A stretch of 64,000 nucleotides of DNA from an uncultured Verrucomicrobia subdivision 3 bacterium (GTDB lineage Bacteria > Verrucomicrobiota > Verrucomicrobiia > Limisphaerales > UBA11358): contig CAIRJF010000012.1 of assembly GCA_903878805.1 (NCBI GenBank), positions 1-64,000 of the forward strand, in the 5' to 3' direction. Positions within the stretch are counted from its first letter, which is position 1. Each line of letters starts with the position of its first letter. A program made the position numbers and the translations under genes. The notes below the pieces were generated by a model that was not told the origin of the DNA, ran no database searches, and saw only the letters and a list, made by a program, of their open reading frames with translations. Shown piece by piece: positions 53,507 to 60,361 of the stretch.

Positions 53507-55375
53507 TTATGTGTCCGCGCCAGGGCTGGTTTCCTTCGCCGCCCAGTCAAGCCATTCGCTTAACACAATCAGCGTCCACAATGCGCGGGCATGATCGGCT
53601 TTTAACTGGCAGTGTTCGGAAAATAATTCGAGGGCCGCCGCCGGGCGGACGCCGACTTGTTCCAGCCGCGGGTTGCCCAGCAACGTCGCCGCCCAGTCGC
53701 GCAGCGGCCCGCGCAACCAGCGGCCGATCGGCACGGATAATCCGCGCTTGCGCCGATGCACAATGGATTTTGGCAGATAACGCAACGCGTAATCTTTCAG
53801 GAAAATCTTTGTGGAAAAATTGTGCACGCGGTCTGCCGCCGGCAAACTTGCGGCAAAGGCCATGACCGATTCGTCCAAAAACGGCGTGCGCAGTTCCAGC
53901 GCGGAACTCATGCTCGCGCGGTCGGCTTTCGTCAACAACCCTTCCGCGAGCAGGCTTTCGAGATCCCAGCGCTGGACGTGGTCCAGAAGCAGTCCGTCCT
54001 TGTGGTTGCCAACGCGCGCCGCCGCCAGCGGAATGCCTAACCGCGACAGAATTGGGGGCGGAATGTTGGACATCCACAATTCATGCCGCGTCATGCCGTC
54101 CAACTCCGCGCCCAGCACGAACCGTTTGAGCAAAAATGAAATGGTCATTTTTTTGTCGCTGACTGGAAGCGACTCGACCGTGCGCCGGATGCTGGCGCGT
54201 AGCCACGCTGGCAGGCTGGCAAATTTTTCGGCTATGCCCGCACCAATATACGTTGGGTAGCCGCCGAACAATTCATCCGCGCCTTCTCCGACAAGCGCCA
54301 GCGGCACGTCTTCCGCCGCGCGCCGCGCGAGCAGCGCGGTGGGCAGCCACGCCGGATCGGCCAGCGGTTCGCCGCTGGTTTTAATCAACAATTTCAGGGC
54401 TTCCGGCAAGTCTTCCGGTTCCACCCAGACGGTCACCGGTTCCAGTTTCAACGATTTTACGACGGTTTCTGCAATATCACCTTCGTTGAACGACTCGACT
54501 TTGAACCGCAGCGTGTAGGCTTTCAGCGAGCGCGCCGGATGCAGTGACCGGGTGACGGCGGAGACCAGCGACGAATCCAGTCCGCCGCTCAAGAACAATC
54601 CGAAGTCTACGTCCACATCGCTTTGCCGCCGGACGGCTTCACGAAATATTTTATCGAAGGTTTCCAGCGACGGTTTTTGCTTGGGCGTCTCGACATTTTT
54701 CCAACGCCAGTAGGTTGAGCGCCGGACGCCGTGCGCTTCAATCTGCACGATGCCGCCGGGCGGAACTTTTTCAACGTTCGCAAAGGGCGAGGACGGTGAG
54801 ATGAACAGCCCAAATTGCAGGTAGCGTTGCAGGGCGGTCTGGTCGAATTTGACCGGTAGCTTGCATTCGGAAACGAGGCTCCCGAGTTCGGTCGCGAAAA
54901 TCACGTTGCCGCCGGTCTGCGTGAAAAACAACGGACGCTCGCCCGCGCGATCACGCACCAGCGTCAGTCGCTTATCCCGCGGATCCCAAACGGCGATGGC
55001 AAATGCCCCGACCAGTTTTTCCGCGAACGCCTCGCCGAGTCCCAGATACAATCCGGGAATCACCGCCACGTCGGTGGCTTGTTGCACCGGTCGGCCTCGT
55101 TCGGCCAGCCAGCGGCGCAGTTCCTGATGGTTGTCAATTTCACCGTTGCAGACCGCGACTACGCCGCTGGCGGCGTCAATCATCGGTTGCTTGCCGTCAT
55201 CACCGCCGCGGATGGCGAGGCGCGTCGCGCCGAGCACGGCGGCTTCGGAAGTGTTCGAGCCGACGTCATCGGGGCCGCGGTGCGACAGCGCCTGCAACAT
55301 CGCATTGACGCGCCGCCGAACCGATTCCGGCTGGCGTTCACCCGCGATGCTGACGATGCCACAGATGCCGCACAC
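53507..55375 (-). CDS. asnB: Asparagine synthase (glutamine-hydrolysing)
   Basis: The 622-residue AsnB-type enzyme begins with the nucleophile Cys2 (MCGICGIVSIAG), starting at GTG. The N-terminal Ntn glutaminase (RGPDDVGSN, AVCNGEIDNHQELRRWL) is followed by the ATP-pyrophosphatase domain with SGGLDSSLVSAV and GEGADELFGGYPTY. It makes asparagine, but AsnB-like enzymes in polysaccharide or secondary-metabolite loci amidate other substrates. Here it is preceded by a GT39 gene, ending 2 bases before it. So an envelope modification role is possible. Confidence 0.94.
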   Translation of the reverse strand: MCGICGIVSIAGERQPESVRRRVNAMLQALSHRGPDDVGSNTSEAAVLGATRLAIRGGDDGKQPMIDAASGVVAVCNGEIDNHQELRRWLAERGRPVQQATDVAVIPGLYLGLGEAFAEKLVGAFAIAVWDPRDKRLTLVRDRAGERPLFFTQTGGNVIFATELGSLVSECKLPVKFDQTALQRYLQFGLFISPSSPFANVEKVPPGGIVQIEAHGVRRSTYWRWKNVETPKQKPSLETFDKIFREAVRRQSDVDVDFGLFLSGGLDSSLVSAVTRSLHPARSLKAYTLRFKVESFNEGDIAETVVKSLKLEPVTVWVEPEDLPEALKLLIKTSGEPLADPAWLPTALLARRAAEDVPLALVGEGADELFGGYPTYIGAGIAEKFASLPAWLRASIRRTVESLPVSDKKMTISFLLKRFVLGAELDGMTRHELWMSNIPPPILSRLGIPLAAARVGNHKDGLLLDHVQRWDLESLLAEGLLTKADRASMSSALELRTPFLDESVMAFAASLPAADRVHNFSTKIFLKDYALRYLPKSIVHRRKRGLSVPIGRWLRGPLRDWAATLLGNPRLEQVGVRPAAALELFSEHCQLKADHARALWTLIVLSEWLDWAAKETSPGADT

Positions 55376-55377
55376 GG

Positions 55378-57126
55378 TTATGGCACTTTCAGGAGCACGC
55401 CGAGATACTGCGGCGTGAATGGTTGGATGTCGGCCGGCTGAACGCCTTGGATGGCTTCCAATTTAGGTCGGTCTTTTTCGCGCGCGACCAGATAAACCTG
55501 GTTGGAGCGCGCCGCAATCCAATGGTCAAAATTTGTGACGGCCACGAGGTTGGCCGGCCAGGCCGGGTCGTTCTTCAAGCGATACAAGATATAATTACTC
55601 GAACTGGTCAGCTCCCGGCCGTCCTTGGTGAAAAGGGTAGCGGTGCGGTTCAGGTAAAACGGCAGGCCGTTCGGAAAACATTCGAGAAAAGCCAGCTTGG
55701 TTTCCGGCGGCAGCGCTTGAATTTTTTGGGCCAACGGTCGCGCGGACTTATAATTAAAGACCGTTTCAATCGCATTAAGATTTAGCCCGAATAGCAGCGG
55801 TGGAAACACGGCAAAAATTACAAAGCAAAGTCCGGCGTCGCGGCGCGACCGCGCTAGCAACCCCAGTGCCGCAAACCCTGCCAGCAAAATAATCGGGATA
55901 AAAAAGTGATGGCCCAAATCTTCGGCCGTCGCCTGCGGAAGCCCCAGCGGCTTGGCGAGCGAACCCATGCGCGGTGCCAGGACTATCGCCGTCGTCATCA
56001 CCAGCAGGCACAAAATTGTAAACGTAATCGCCGAACGAAAAATAATCCTCGCGGCTTTCCCGTTCGGGTTCGCCATCGCCGTCTGAAAAAGCCGCGCGAG
56101 GAGAATGCCGCTGGCCACGGTCACGGTCAAAATGTAGCCGGGCAGTTTTGATTTTGAGAGCGAGAAAAAAATCACGACCACCACCGCCCAGACGACGCAC
56201 AACCGGTCGGCGGATGTCATGATTTTTTTATTTTTCCACGCCGCCACGCCCGCCTCGGGCAAAATAAAGCTCCACGGCAAAAACAGGCCGAGAATAATCA
56301 GCGCGTAGAAATAAAACGGCTGCGTGCGATGAAACGTCGTGGTCGTGAACCGGTGGAAGGATTCTTCGATCAGGCCGTAGTGGGGAAAGTCGGGGTGTTG
56401 CAGCGAAAGCCCGATGAACCACGGCAGCGTCACGCCGAAGAAAATCAGCAGGTTCAGCGGGGCGAAAAATCGTTGCCACACACCGACGCGACCTTCCACG
56501 CGATGAATCACGAACAGCACCAGACCAGGAAGCAGAAAGCCCACGGGTCCTTTCACGAGCGTCGCCAGACCCGCCGCCAGCGCGCCGAGCAGATACCAGT
56601 TCCGCCGGGATTTCCCATCACTTTCTTCAGCGAGATAACCGGCGAAAATTGCCGCCGTCACGAAGAACGCCAGCGTCATGTCGAAGATGACCGTGCGCGA
56701 GAACACGATGTAGAGCGGCATGGTCGCGATGATAGTGACCGCCATGACGCCACAGCGTGCGTCAAACACGTGACGACAAAAGGCAAAGGTTATTGCCAGC
56801 AAGGCCAGACCAAACAACGTCGAGGGCAGGCGCGCGGCAGTTTCATTGTTGCCAAACGCGGCGAGCGAGAGCGCGACGGTCTTGAAAAAAAATGCCGGTT
56901 TGTCGAGGTAGGTGATACCGTCGTAGGTGGGGGTTAGCCACGCGCCGGATTCCTTCATTTCGCGGGCGACCTCGGTGTTCCGGCCCTCATCGGGCTGGAG
57001 CAGCGGCAGGTTTCCGAGTTTGAAAATCAGGGCCAGCCCCACTACGGCCAGGGCGAGCAATATCCACGCGGTTTGTGATTTCGGAATTAAAGATGGACGA
57101 CGTGATTCGATGTGAATATATCGCAA
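55378..57126 (-). CDS. GT39-type membrane glycosyltransferase (ArnT-like)
   Basis: A 582-residue protein with about 12 membrane helices and the ArnT/PMT acidic motif near the N-terminus (LPLLQPDEGRNTEVAREM), followed by the DKPAFFFKTVALSLAAFG segment. The C-terminal soluble part has SARPLAQKIQALPPETKLAF. Such enzymes use polyprenyl-phosphate sugars to glycosylate lipid A, proteins or polymers on the outer face of the inner membrane. The start is uncertain: the track uses a TTG at 57126. It is first in an operon with asnB. Confidence 0.88.
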   Translation of the reverse strand: MRYIHIESRRPSLIPKSQTAWILLALAVVGLALIFKLGNLPLLQPDEGRNTEVAREMKESGAWLTPTYDGITYLDKPAFFFKTVALSLAAFGNNETAARLPSTLFGLALLAITFAFCRHVFDARCGVMAVTIIATMPLYIVFSRTVIFDMTLAFFVTAAIFAGYLAEESDGKSRRNWYLLGALAAGLATLVKGPVGFLLPGLVLFVIHRVEGRVGVWQRFFAPLNLLIFFGVTLPWFIGLSLQHPDFPHYGLIEESFHRFTTTTFHRTQPFYFYALIILGLFLPWSFILPEAGVAAWKNKKIMTSADRLCVVWAVVVVIFFSLSKSKLPGYILTVTVASGILLARLFQTAMANPNGKAARIIFRSAITFTILCLLVMTTAIVLAPRMGSLAKPLGLPQATAEDLGHHFFIPIILLAGFAALGLLARSRRDAGLCFVIFAVFPPLLFGLNLNAIETVFNYKSARPLAQKIQALPPETKLAFLECFPNGLPFYLNRTATLFTKDGRELTSSSNYILYRLKNDPAWPANLVAVTNFDHWIAARSNQVYLVAREKDRPKLEAIQGVQPADIQPFTPQYLGVLLKVP

Positions 57127-57231
57127 ATGTCTTTTGGTGAGGCAAGCTTATCCTATGATTTCCGCCGCCGAACCCGCGTTTTATTTTAATCTCTGTGCAC
57201 CATGCTCAAAAAACAATGACAGCGTCACTCT

Positions 57232-58014
57232 TTAATTCAGAAACGCCGTCAACGGACTTGTCGCGCTCGCCGTTTCACTTTGCGCGCCGAGGCCGATTTC
57301 AAAGGCCGCGCGCCCGGCTTCCACCGCGTGTTTGAACGCGATGCCCATGCGGTTCGGATCATTCGCCACGGCGATGGCGGTGTTCACCAGCACAGCGTCC
57401 GCGCCGAGTTCCATCGCCTCCGCCGCGTGGCTCGGCGCACCGATGCCGGCATCCACCACCACCGGCACCGTGGCTTGCTCAATAATGATTCTGATCTGGT
57501 CGCGCGTCTGGATGCCGCGATTCGAGCCGATGGGCGAACCGAGCGGCATCACCGTCGCGCAACCGACTTCCTGCAACCGTTTCGCCAGCACGGGATCGGC
57601 GTTGATGTAGGGCAGCACGGTGAAACCTTCCTTCACGAGAATCTCCGCCGCCTTGAACGTCTCAATCGGGTCCGGCAGCAGATAGCGCGGGTCAGGATGG
57701 ATTTCGAGCTTCACCCATTTCGGCAGACCGGCGGCGACGGCGAGGCGCGCGAGGCGGACGGCTTCTTCGGCGTTCATCGCGCCGCTGGTGTTGGGCAGGA
57801 GTAGATATTTTTTCGGGTCAATGAATTCGAGGATGTTCGCGAACGGATCTTTTTTGCCCGACAAATCCGCGCGGCGCAACGCGACGGTGACCATTTCCGT
57901 GCCGCTGGCGGCGAGCGCATCGCGCATGGCTTCCGGCGACGGAAATTTTCCCGTGCCGAGAATCAGGCGCGAACCGAACGTGCGTCCGGCGATGACCAAA
58001 GGTTTGAACGACAT
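57232..58014 (-). CDS. thiG: Thiazole synthase
   Basis: Starts at ATG 58014 ([24 protein letters not shown]), the usual ThiG N-terminus; the upstream residues are dropped. Motifs are [42 protein letters not shown], and [33 protein letters not shown]. It makes the thiazole phosphate of thiamine from DXP, glycine imine and ThiS thiocarboxylate. No ThiS, ThiF or ThiH gene is next to it. I looked for but did not find a TPP riboswitch upstream. Confidence 0.96.
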   Translation of the reverse strand: MSFKPLVIAGRTFGSRLILGTGKFPSPEAMRDALAASGTEMVTVALRRADLSGKKDPFANILEFIDPKKYLLLPNTSGAMNAEEAVRLARLAVAAGLPKWVKLEIHPDPRYLLPDPIETFKAAEILVKEGFTVLPYINADPVLAKRLQEVGCATVMPLGSPIGSNRGIQTRDQIRIIIEQATVPVVVDAGIGAPSHAAEAMELGADAVLVNTAIAVANDPNRMGIAFKHAVEAGRAAFEIGLGAQSETASATSPLTAFLN

Positions 58015-58102
58015 TCGGGACAATTTAGAAAATTGCGGCGAATTGTCGAGGCAGGATGCGGGAACAACGAACCACGCCAACGGCGGTTGGCTCCGGCGAC
58101 TG

Positions 58103-58386
58103 GTTAGGCCACATGGTCATTTACAAAAGCCCTCCTGAATCTCCACCGACATAATCTCTCTGTCGCGCTGCAATCTTCCGCTCTTTCTCGTCCGCCGCAA
58201 GTCTGGCCTGACGCTCTGCTACTACCGCCGTCTCTTTTTTATCCAAATCCTCAAGCTCTGCCGCACTAAACAGTAACTCCGGCGGCAACTCTGCGCCACA
58301 ATAACCACACGTCTTGAGGCGTCGGTTGTAAATCACTCCACTGCATTTTGGACATTGGTAACTCATAAGGCGTAATGTGGCCTAAC
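58103..58386. repeat. 12-bp inverted repeats flanking a small zinc-ribbon gene, integron-cassette-like
   Basis: GTTAGGCCACAT at 58103-58114 and its exact inverse ATGTGGCCTAAC at 58375-58386 flank the gene at 58121-58366. The ends contain GTTAGGC and GCCTAAC, which fit the integron R-box consensus GTTRRRY and RYYYAAC. Next to the left copy, GCCAACGGCGGTTGGC (about 58077-58092) forms a perfect 6-bp hairpin. A complete attC site could not be reconstructed. Confidence 0.6.
58121..58366 (-). CDS. Small zinc-ribbon protein in a cassette-like frame
   Basis: The ATG at 58366 gives an 81-residue protein: N-terminal Cys4 ribbon CPKCSGVIYNRRLKTCGYCGAELPPELLFS, then a charged helical tail (DLDKKETAVVAERQARLAADEKERKIAARQRDYVGG). 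The ribbon resembles other short cassette-borne zinc proteins but nothing specific. On the minus strand the start codon lies 14 bases after GTTAGGC, and the stop lies shortly before GCCTAAC. That is the layout of an integron gene cassette. The neighbours thiG and FN3 are unrelated. Confidence 0.65.
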   Translation of the reverse strand: MSYQCPKCSGVIYNRRLKTCGYCGAELPPELLFSAAELEDLDKKETAVVAERQARLAADEKERKIAARQRDYVGGDSGGLL

Positions 58387-58512
58387 TATGTATTCGACCG
58401 TAGTGCGTGCACGACCCAGTGCACAGATGATTTCACTTCGGCCTTTATTAACCATGGTTCAATGAAAGCGGACGGGCGAATTGCTGTCAAAGATTATTCC
58501 CGTCAGTAAATT

Positions 58513-59142
58513 TCACTTCACCCGCACACTCGCCAGTTGGCTCCACGCGCTGGCGCCGTGGGCGTTGGTGGCGCGGACGCGGAACCAGTATTTCGCGCCG
58601 CTGACCAAGCCTTTCACCAGACACTTTTGCGGGAAGCTGGTGTCTTCGTGCTGCCAATGGTCGGCGGCCGGCGGGTCGGTGTGCCACTGAATCTCAAACG
58701 CGCAACGGCGCAGGGTGCGTTGCCAGCGGAGTTGCGCCTCGCCCTCGTTATCCGTGGGGACTGCGCGAAGATTCGTCGGGGCGTCGGGCAGGCCGACGGG
58801 GGTGCGCGTCTGCTTGGCGAGTTCCAAACCGGCCGCTTGCATCGCGGCGGGATCATACTTCGTGACGAGGGAAATTCCTTGCGCTGTGCCGGTGGCCGCC
58901 GTGCGCAAATTAGCGAGGTGCGTGTTGCGGTGGGTTATCTCCGACTTCAATTCCGCGCGCAACGTGGCGATGCGCAGATGACTCGCGCGGGCGGCGGCGG
59001 TGTGCGCGCGCAAATCCTCGAGCCGCGTGACCTTCTGCTTGTGTTCCGTGGGCATAGAATCGGCGGCGGTGACGAGGCGCTCGCCCATCGTAATCTGTTC
59101 GAGATGATTTTTATTCCGGAAATCGAGTTTGTGAGCTTGCAT
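58513..59142 (-). CDS. Fibronectin type III domain protein
   Basis: A 209-residue protein without a signal peptide. The N-terminal half is helical and Thr/Arg-rich (SMPTEHKQKVTRLEDLRAHTAAARASHLRIATLRAEL), probably coiled coil. The C-terminal half is a single FN3 unit: LPDAPTNLRAVPTDNEGEAQLRWQRTLRRCAFEIQWHTD...VSGAKYWFRVRATNAHGASAWSQLASVRVK. FN3 units mediate binding to carbohydrates or proteins. The role is unknown. Upstream of it is the repeat-rich gene-free stretch. Confidence 0.8.
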   Translation of the reverse strand: MQAHKLDFRNKNHLEQITMGERLVTAADSMPTEHKQKVTRLEDLRAHTAAARASHLRIATLRAELKSEITHRNTHLANLRTAATGTAQGISLVTKYDPAAMQAAGLELAKQTRTPVGLPDAPTNLRAVPTDNEGEAQLRWQRTLRRCAFEIQWHTDPPAADHWQHEDTSFPQKCLVKGLVSGAKYWFRVRATNAHGASAWSQLASVRVK

Positions 59143-59198
59143 AAGTGATGTCTTCGTCTTGGCACCGAGGAAAATGACCGTGCCGGTTACCGTTTAAG

Positions 59199-59219
59199 CC
59201 ATAAAACACGGTTTTATGG
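59199..59219. promoter_or_regulatory. Perfect 9-bp hairpin upstream of the FN3 gene
   Basis: CCATAAAAC, a 3-base loop ACG, then GTTTTATGG. It lies 57 bases upstream of the FN3 start codon, so it could be an operator or a transcript structure. No T-tract on either strand is long enough for a typical terminator. Confidence 0.5.
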
Positions 59220-59241
59220 TGATAAAGCAAAGAAAACACGT

Positions 59242-59555
59242 CATGGCGTCGAACAATTATGTTTCAAAATATAAAATAGAGCCAAAAAGTTGTCAATCAA
59301 AAGCATGGCGACGAGATTAAAATGATTCAAAAAGTGAAATAGCAACAAAGATGCGAGGAAACAACGTCAGGCTACGAGGTAAATAGGTTTCAAAACCAGA
59401 AAATGAAATATAATCCTGAAACTTCCTAGCATGGATACGAAACAAAAACATCTCTAAAACAAAAATAGAGACAAAATAATGACGTTGCCTATTTATGGAA
59501 CGATGCAAATAGGTTTCTAAATTAGAAAATGAGCCATTAAAACGTTGTGCGAAAG
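59242..59555. repeat. Five-unit degenerate 63-bp tandem array
   Basis: Five units begin at about 59242, 59304, 59367, 59430 and 59493. A shared CGA near the start of each is spaced by 62, 63, 63 and 63 bases. The first about 40 bases of each unit are best conserved (CATGG, then ACGA, AAATAGGTTTC, AGAAAATGA in the clearest copies), and the last third varies. The units are AT-rich compared with the rest of the window. In one frame the repeats are 21 codons but with stops in each, so a decayed coding repeat is possible. Confidence 0.6.
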
Positions 59556-59766
59556 CCTAAAAAGGTCGTGATTAAGTCTGGATATTGCGGGTGGAAGTCG
59601 GCGGACGAGGTTTTAAGGTCAGGCCACGGCGGGGGCAAGCGATGGGGTTTAAGCGCGTGATGATGACTTGGCAAAGTTTCATCATGGCGGCGATGGCGAT
59701 TCCCTCTCCCCGTCCAAATATGGCGTGGGTAAGGAAGCGGGGAGCTAAAAGATAATCCGGTTTGAC

Positions 59767-59812
59767 CTCCTCACCCCGGCCCTTTCCTCCTTTGGGGGAG
59801 GCGAGGGGGGAA
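59767..59812. repeat. GC-rich palindromic element
   Basis: CCTCCTCACC...CCTCC, then TTTG, then GGGGAGGCGAGGGGGG forms an imperfect hairpin of the same style as the repeat inside the OGG1-like gene. Confidence 0.55.
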
Positions 59813-59869
59813 GAAAGGTTGCCCGCCAGTCATGCGGTCACGCGCGCAAATCATTCCCGCCTTATCCGT

Positions 59870-60345
59870 GTTTCATCTGTGCCTATCTGTGGCGAAAAAT
59901 TTCCGCCGCAACTTTACGCGGGCAATTGCGAAAAGCGGTAGAGGGCTACCGCACTCCAAGACGCTGACGCGCGGATCGAGGATGGCGAAAACGCAGAGCG
60001 TCTGGGAGTGCTCCAGCCCTCTGGAGCTTGGTCAGGACGCGCTCTGGTATCGGCAACGTGATTTACCAAAGACCAACGGACCGTCTTTTCCAAAATCTAT
60101 GTTTCATCTGTGCCTATCGGTGGCGAAAAATTTCCGCCGCAACTTTACGCGGGCAATTGCGAAAAGCGGTAGAGGGCTACCGCACTCCAAGACGCTGACG
60201 CGCGGATCGAGGGTGGCGAAAACGCAGAGCGTCTGGGAGTGCTCCAGCCCTCTGGAGCTTGGTCAGGACGCGCTTTGGTATCGGCAACGTGATTTACCAA
60301 AGACCAACGGACCGTCTTTTCCAAAATCTATGTTTCATCTGTGCC
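59870..60345. repeat. Tandem duplication of a 231-bp unit with an internal hairpin
   Basis: GTTTCATCTGTGCC recurs at 59870, 60101 and 60332, exactly 231 bases apart. The two full units differ at only a few positions (CTATCTGTGG/CTATCGGTGG, GAGGATGG/GAGGGTGG, CGCTCTGG/CGCTTTGG). In each unit a 26-base arm (59940-59965) pairs at 22 of 26 positions with 59997-60022, forming a long hairpin. The duplication is recent, or maintained by gene conversion. Confidence 0.9.
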
Positions 60346-60361
60346 CAGCGGTGGCGAGCCA

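Larger units (their letters stand above)
59143..60361. other. 1.2-kb gene-free repeat region
   Basis: No gene is supported here: ORF 59317-59508 is a shadow of the tandem repeat and ORF 59832-60512 translates the duplicated 231-bp unit. It contains a 9-bp hairpin, a 63-bp tandem array in an AT-rich stretch, a palindromic GC-rich element and the 231-bp tandem duplication, all listed separately. Confidence 0.7.

Noticed and set aside
57960-58110. Complete attC site next to thiG
   Set aside because: Only one side of the R-box pair plus a short hairpin is present; no second RYYYAAC box at attC distance on either strand, so only the cassette-like layout is claimed.
58015-58120. TPP riboswitch upstream of thiG
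   Set aside because: No CUGAGA or related P-helix motifs and no room for the full aptamer before the start codon.
59242-59555. Possible CRISPR array
   Set aside because: Units are 63 bp and degenerate along their whole length, with no short identical repeats separated by unique spacers; no cas genes present.
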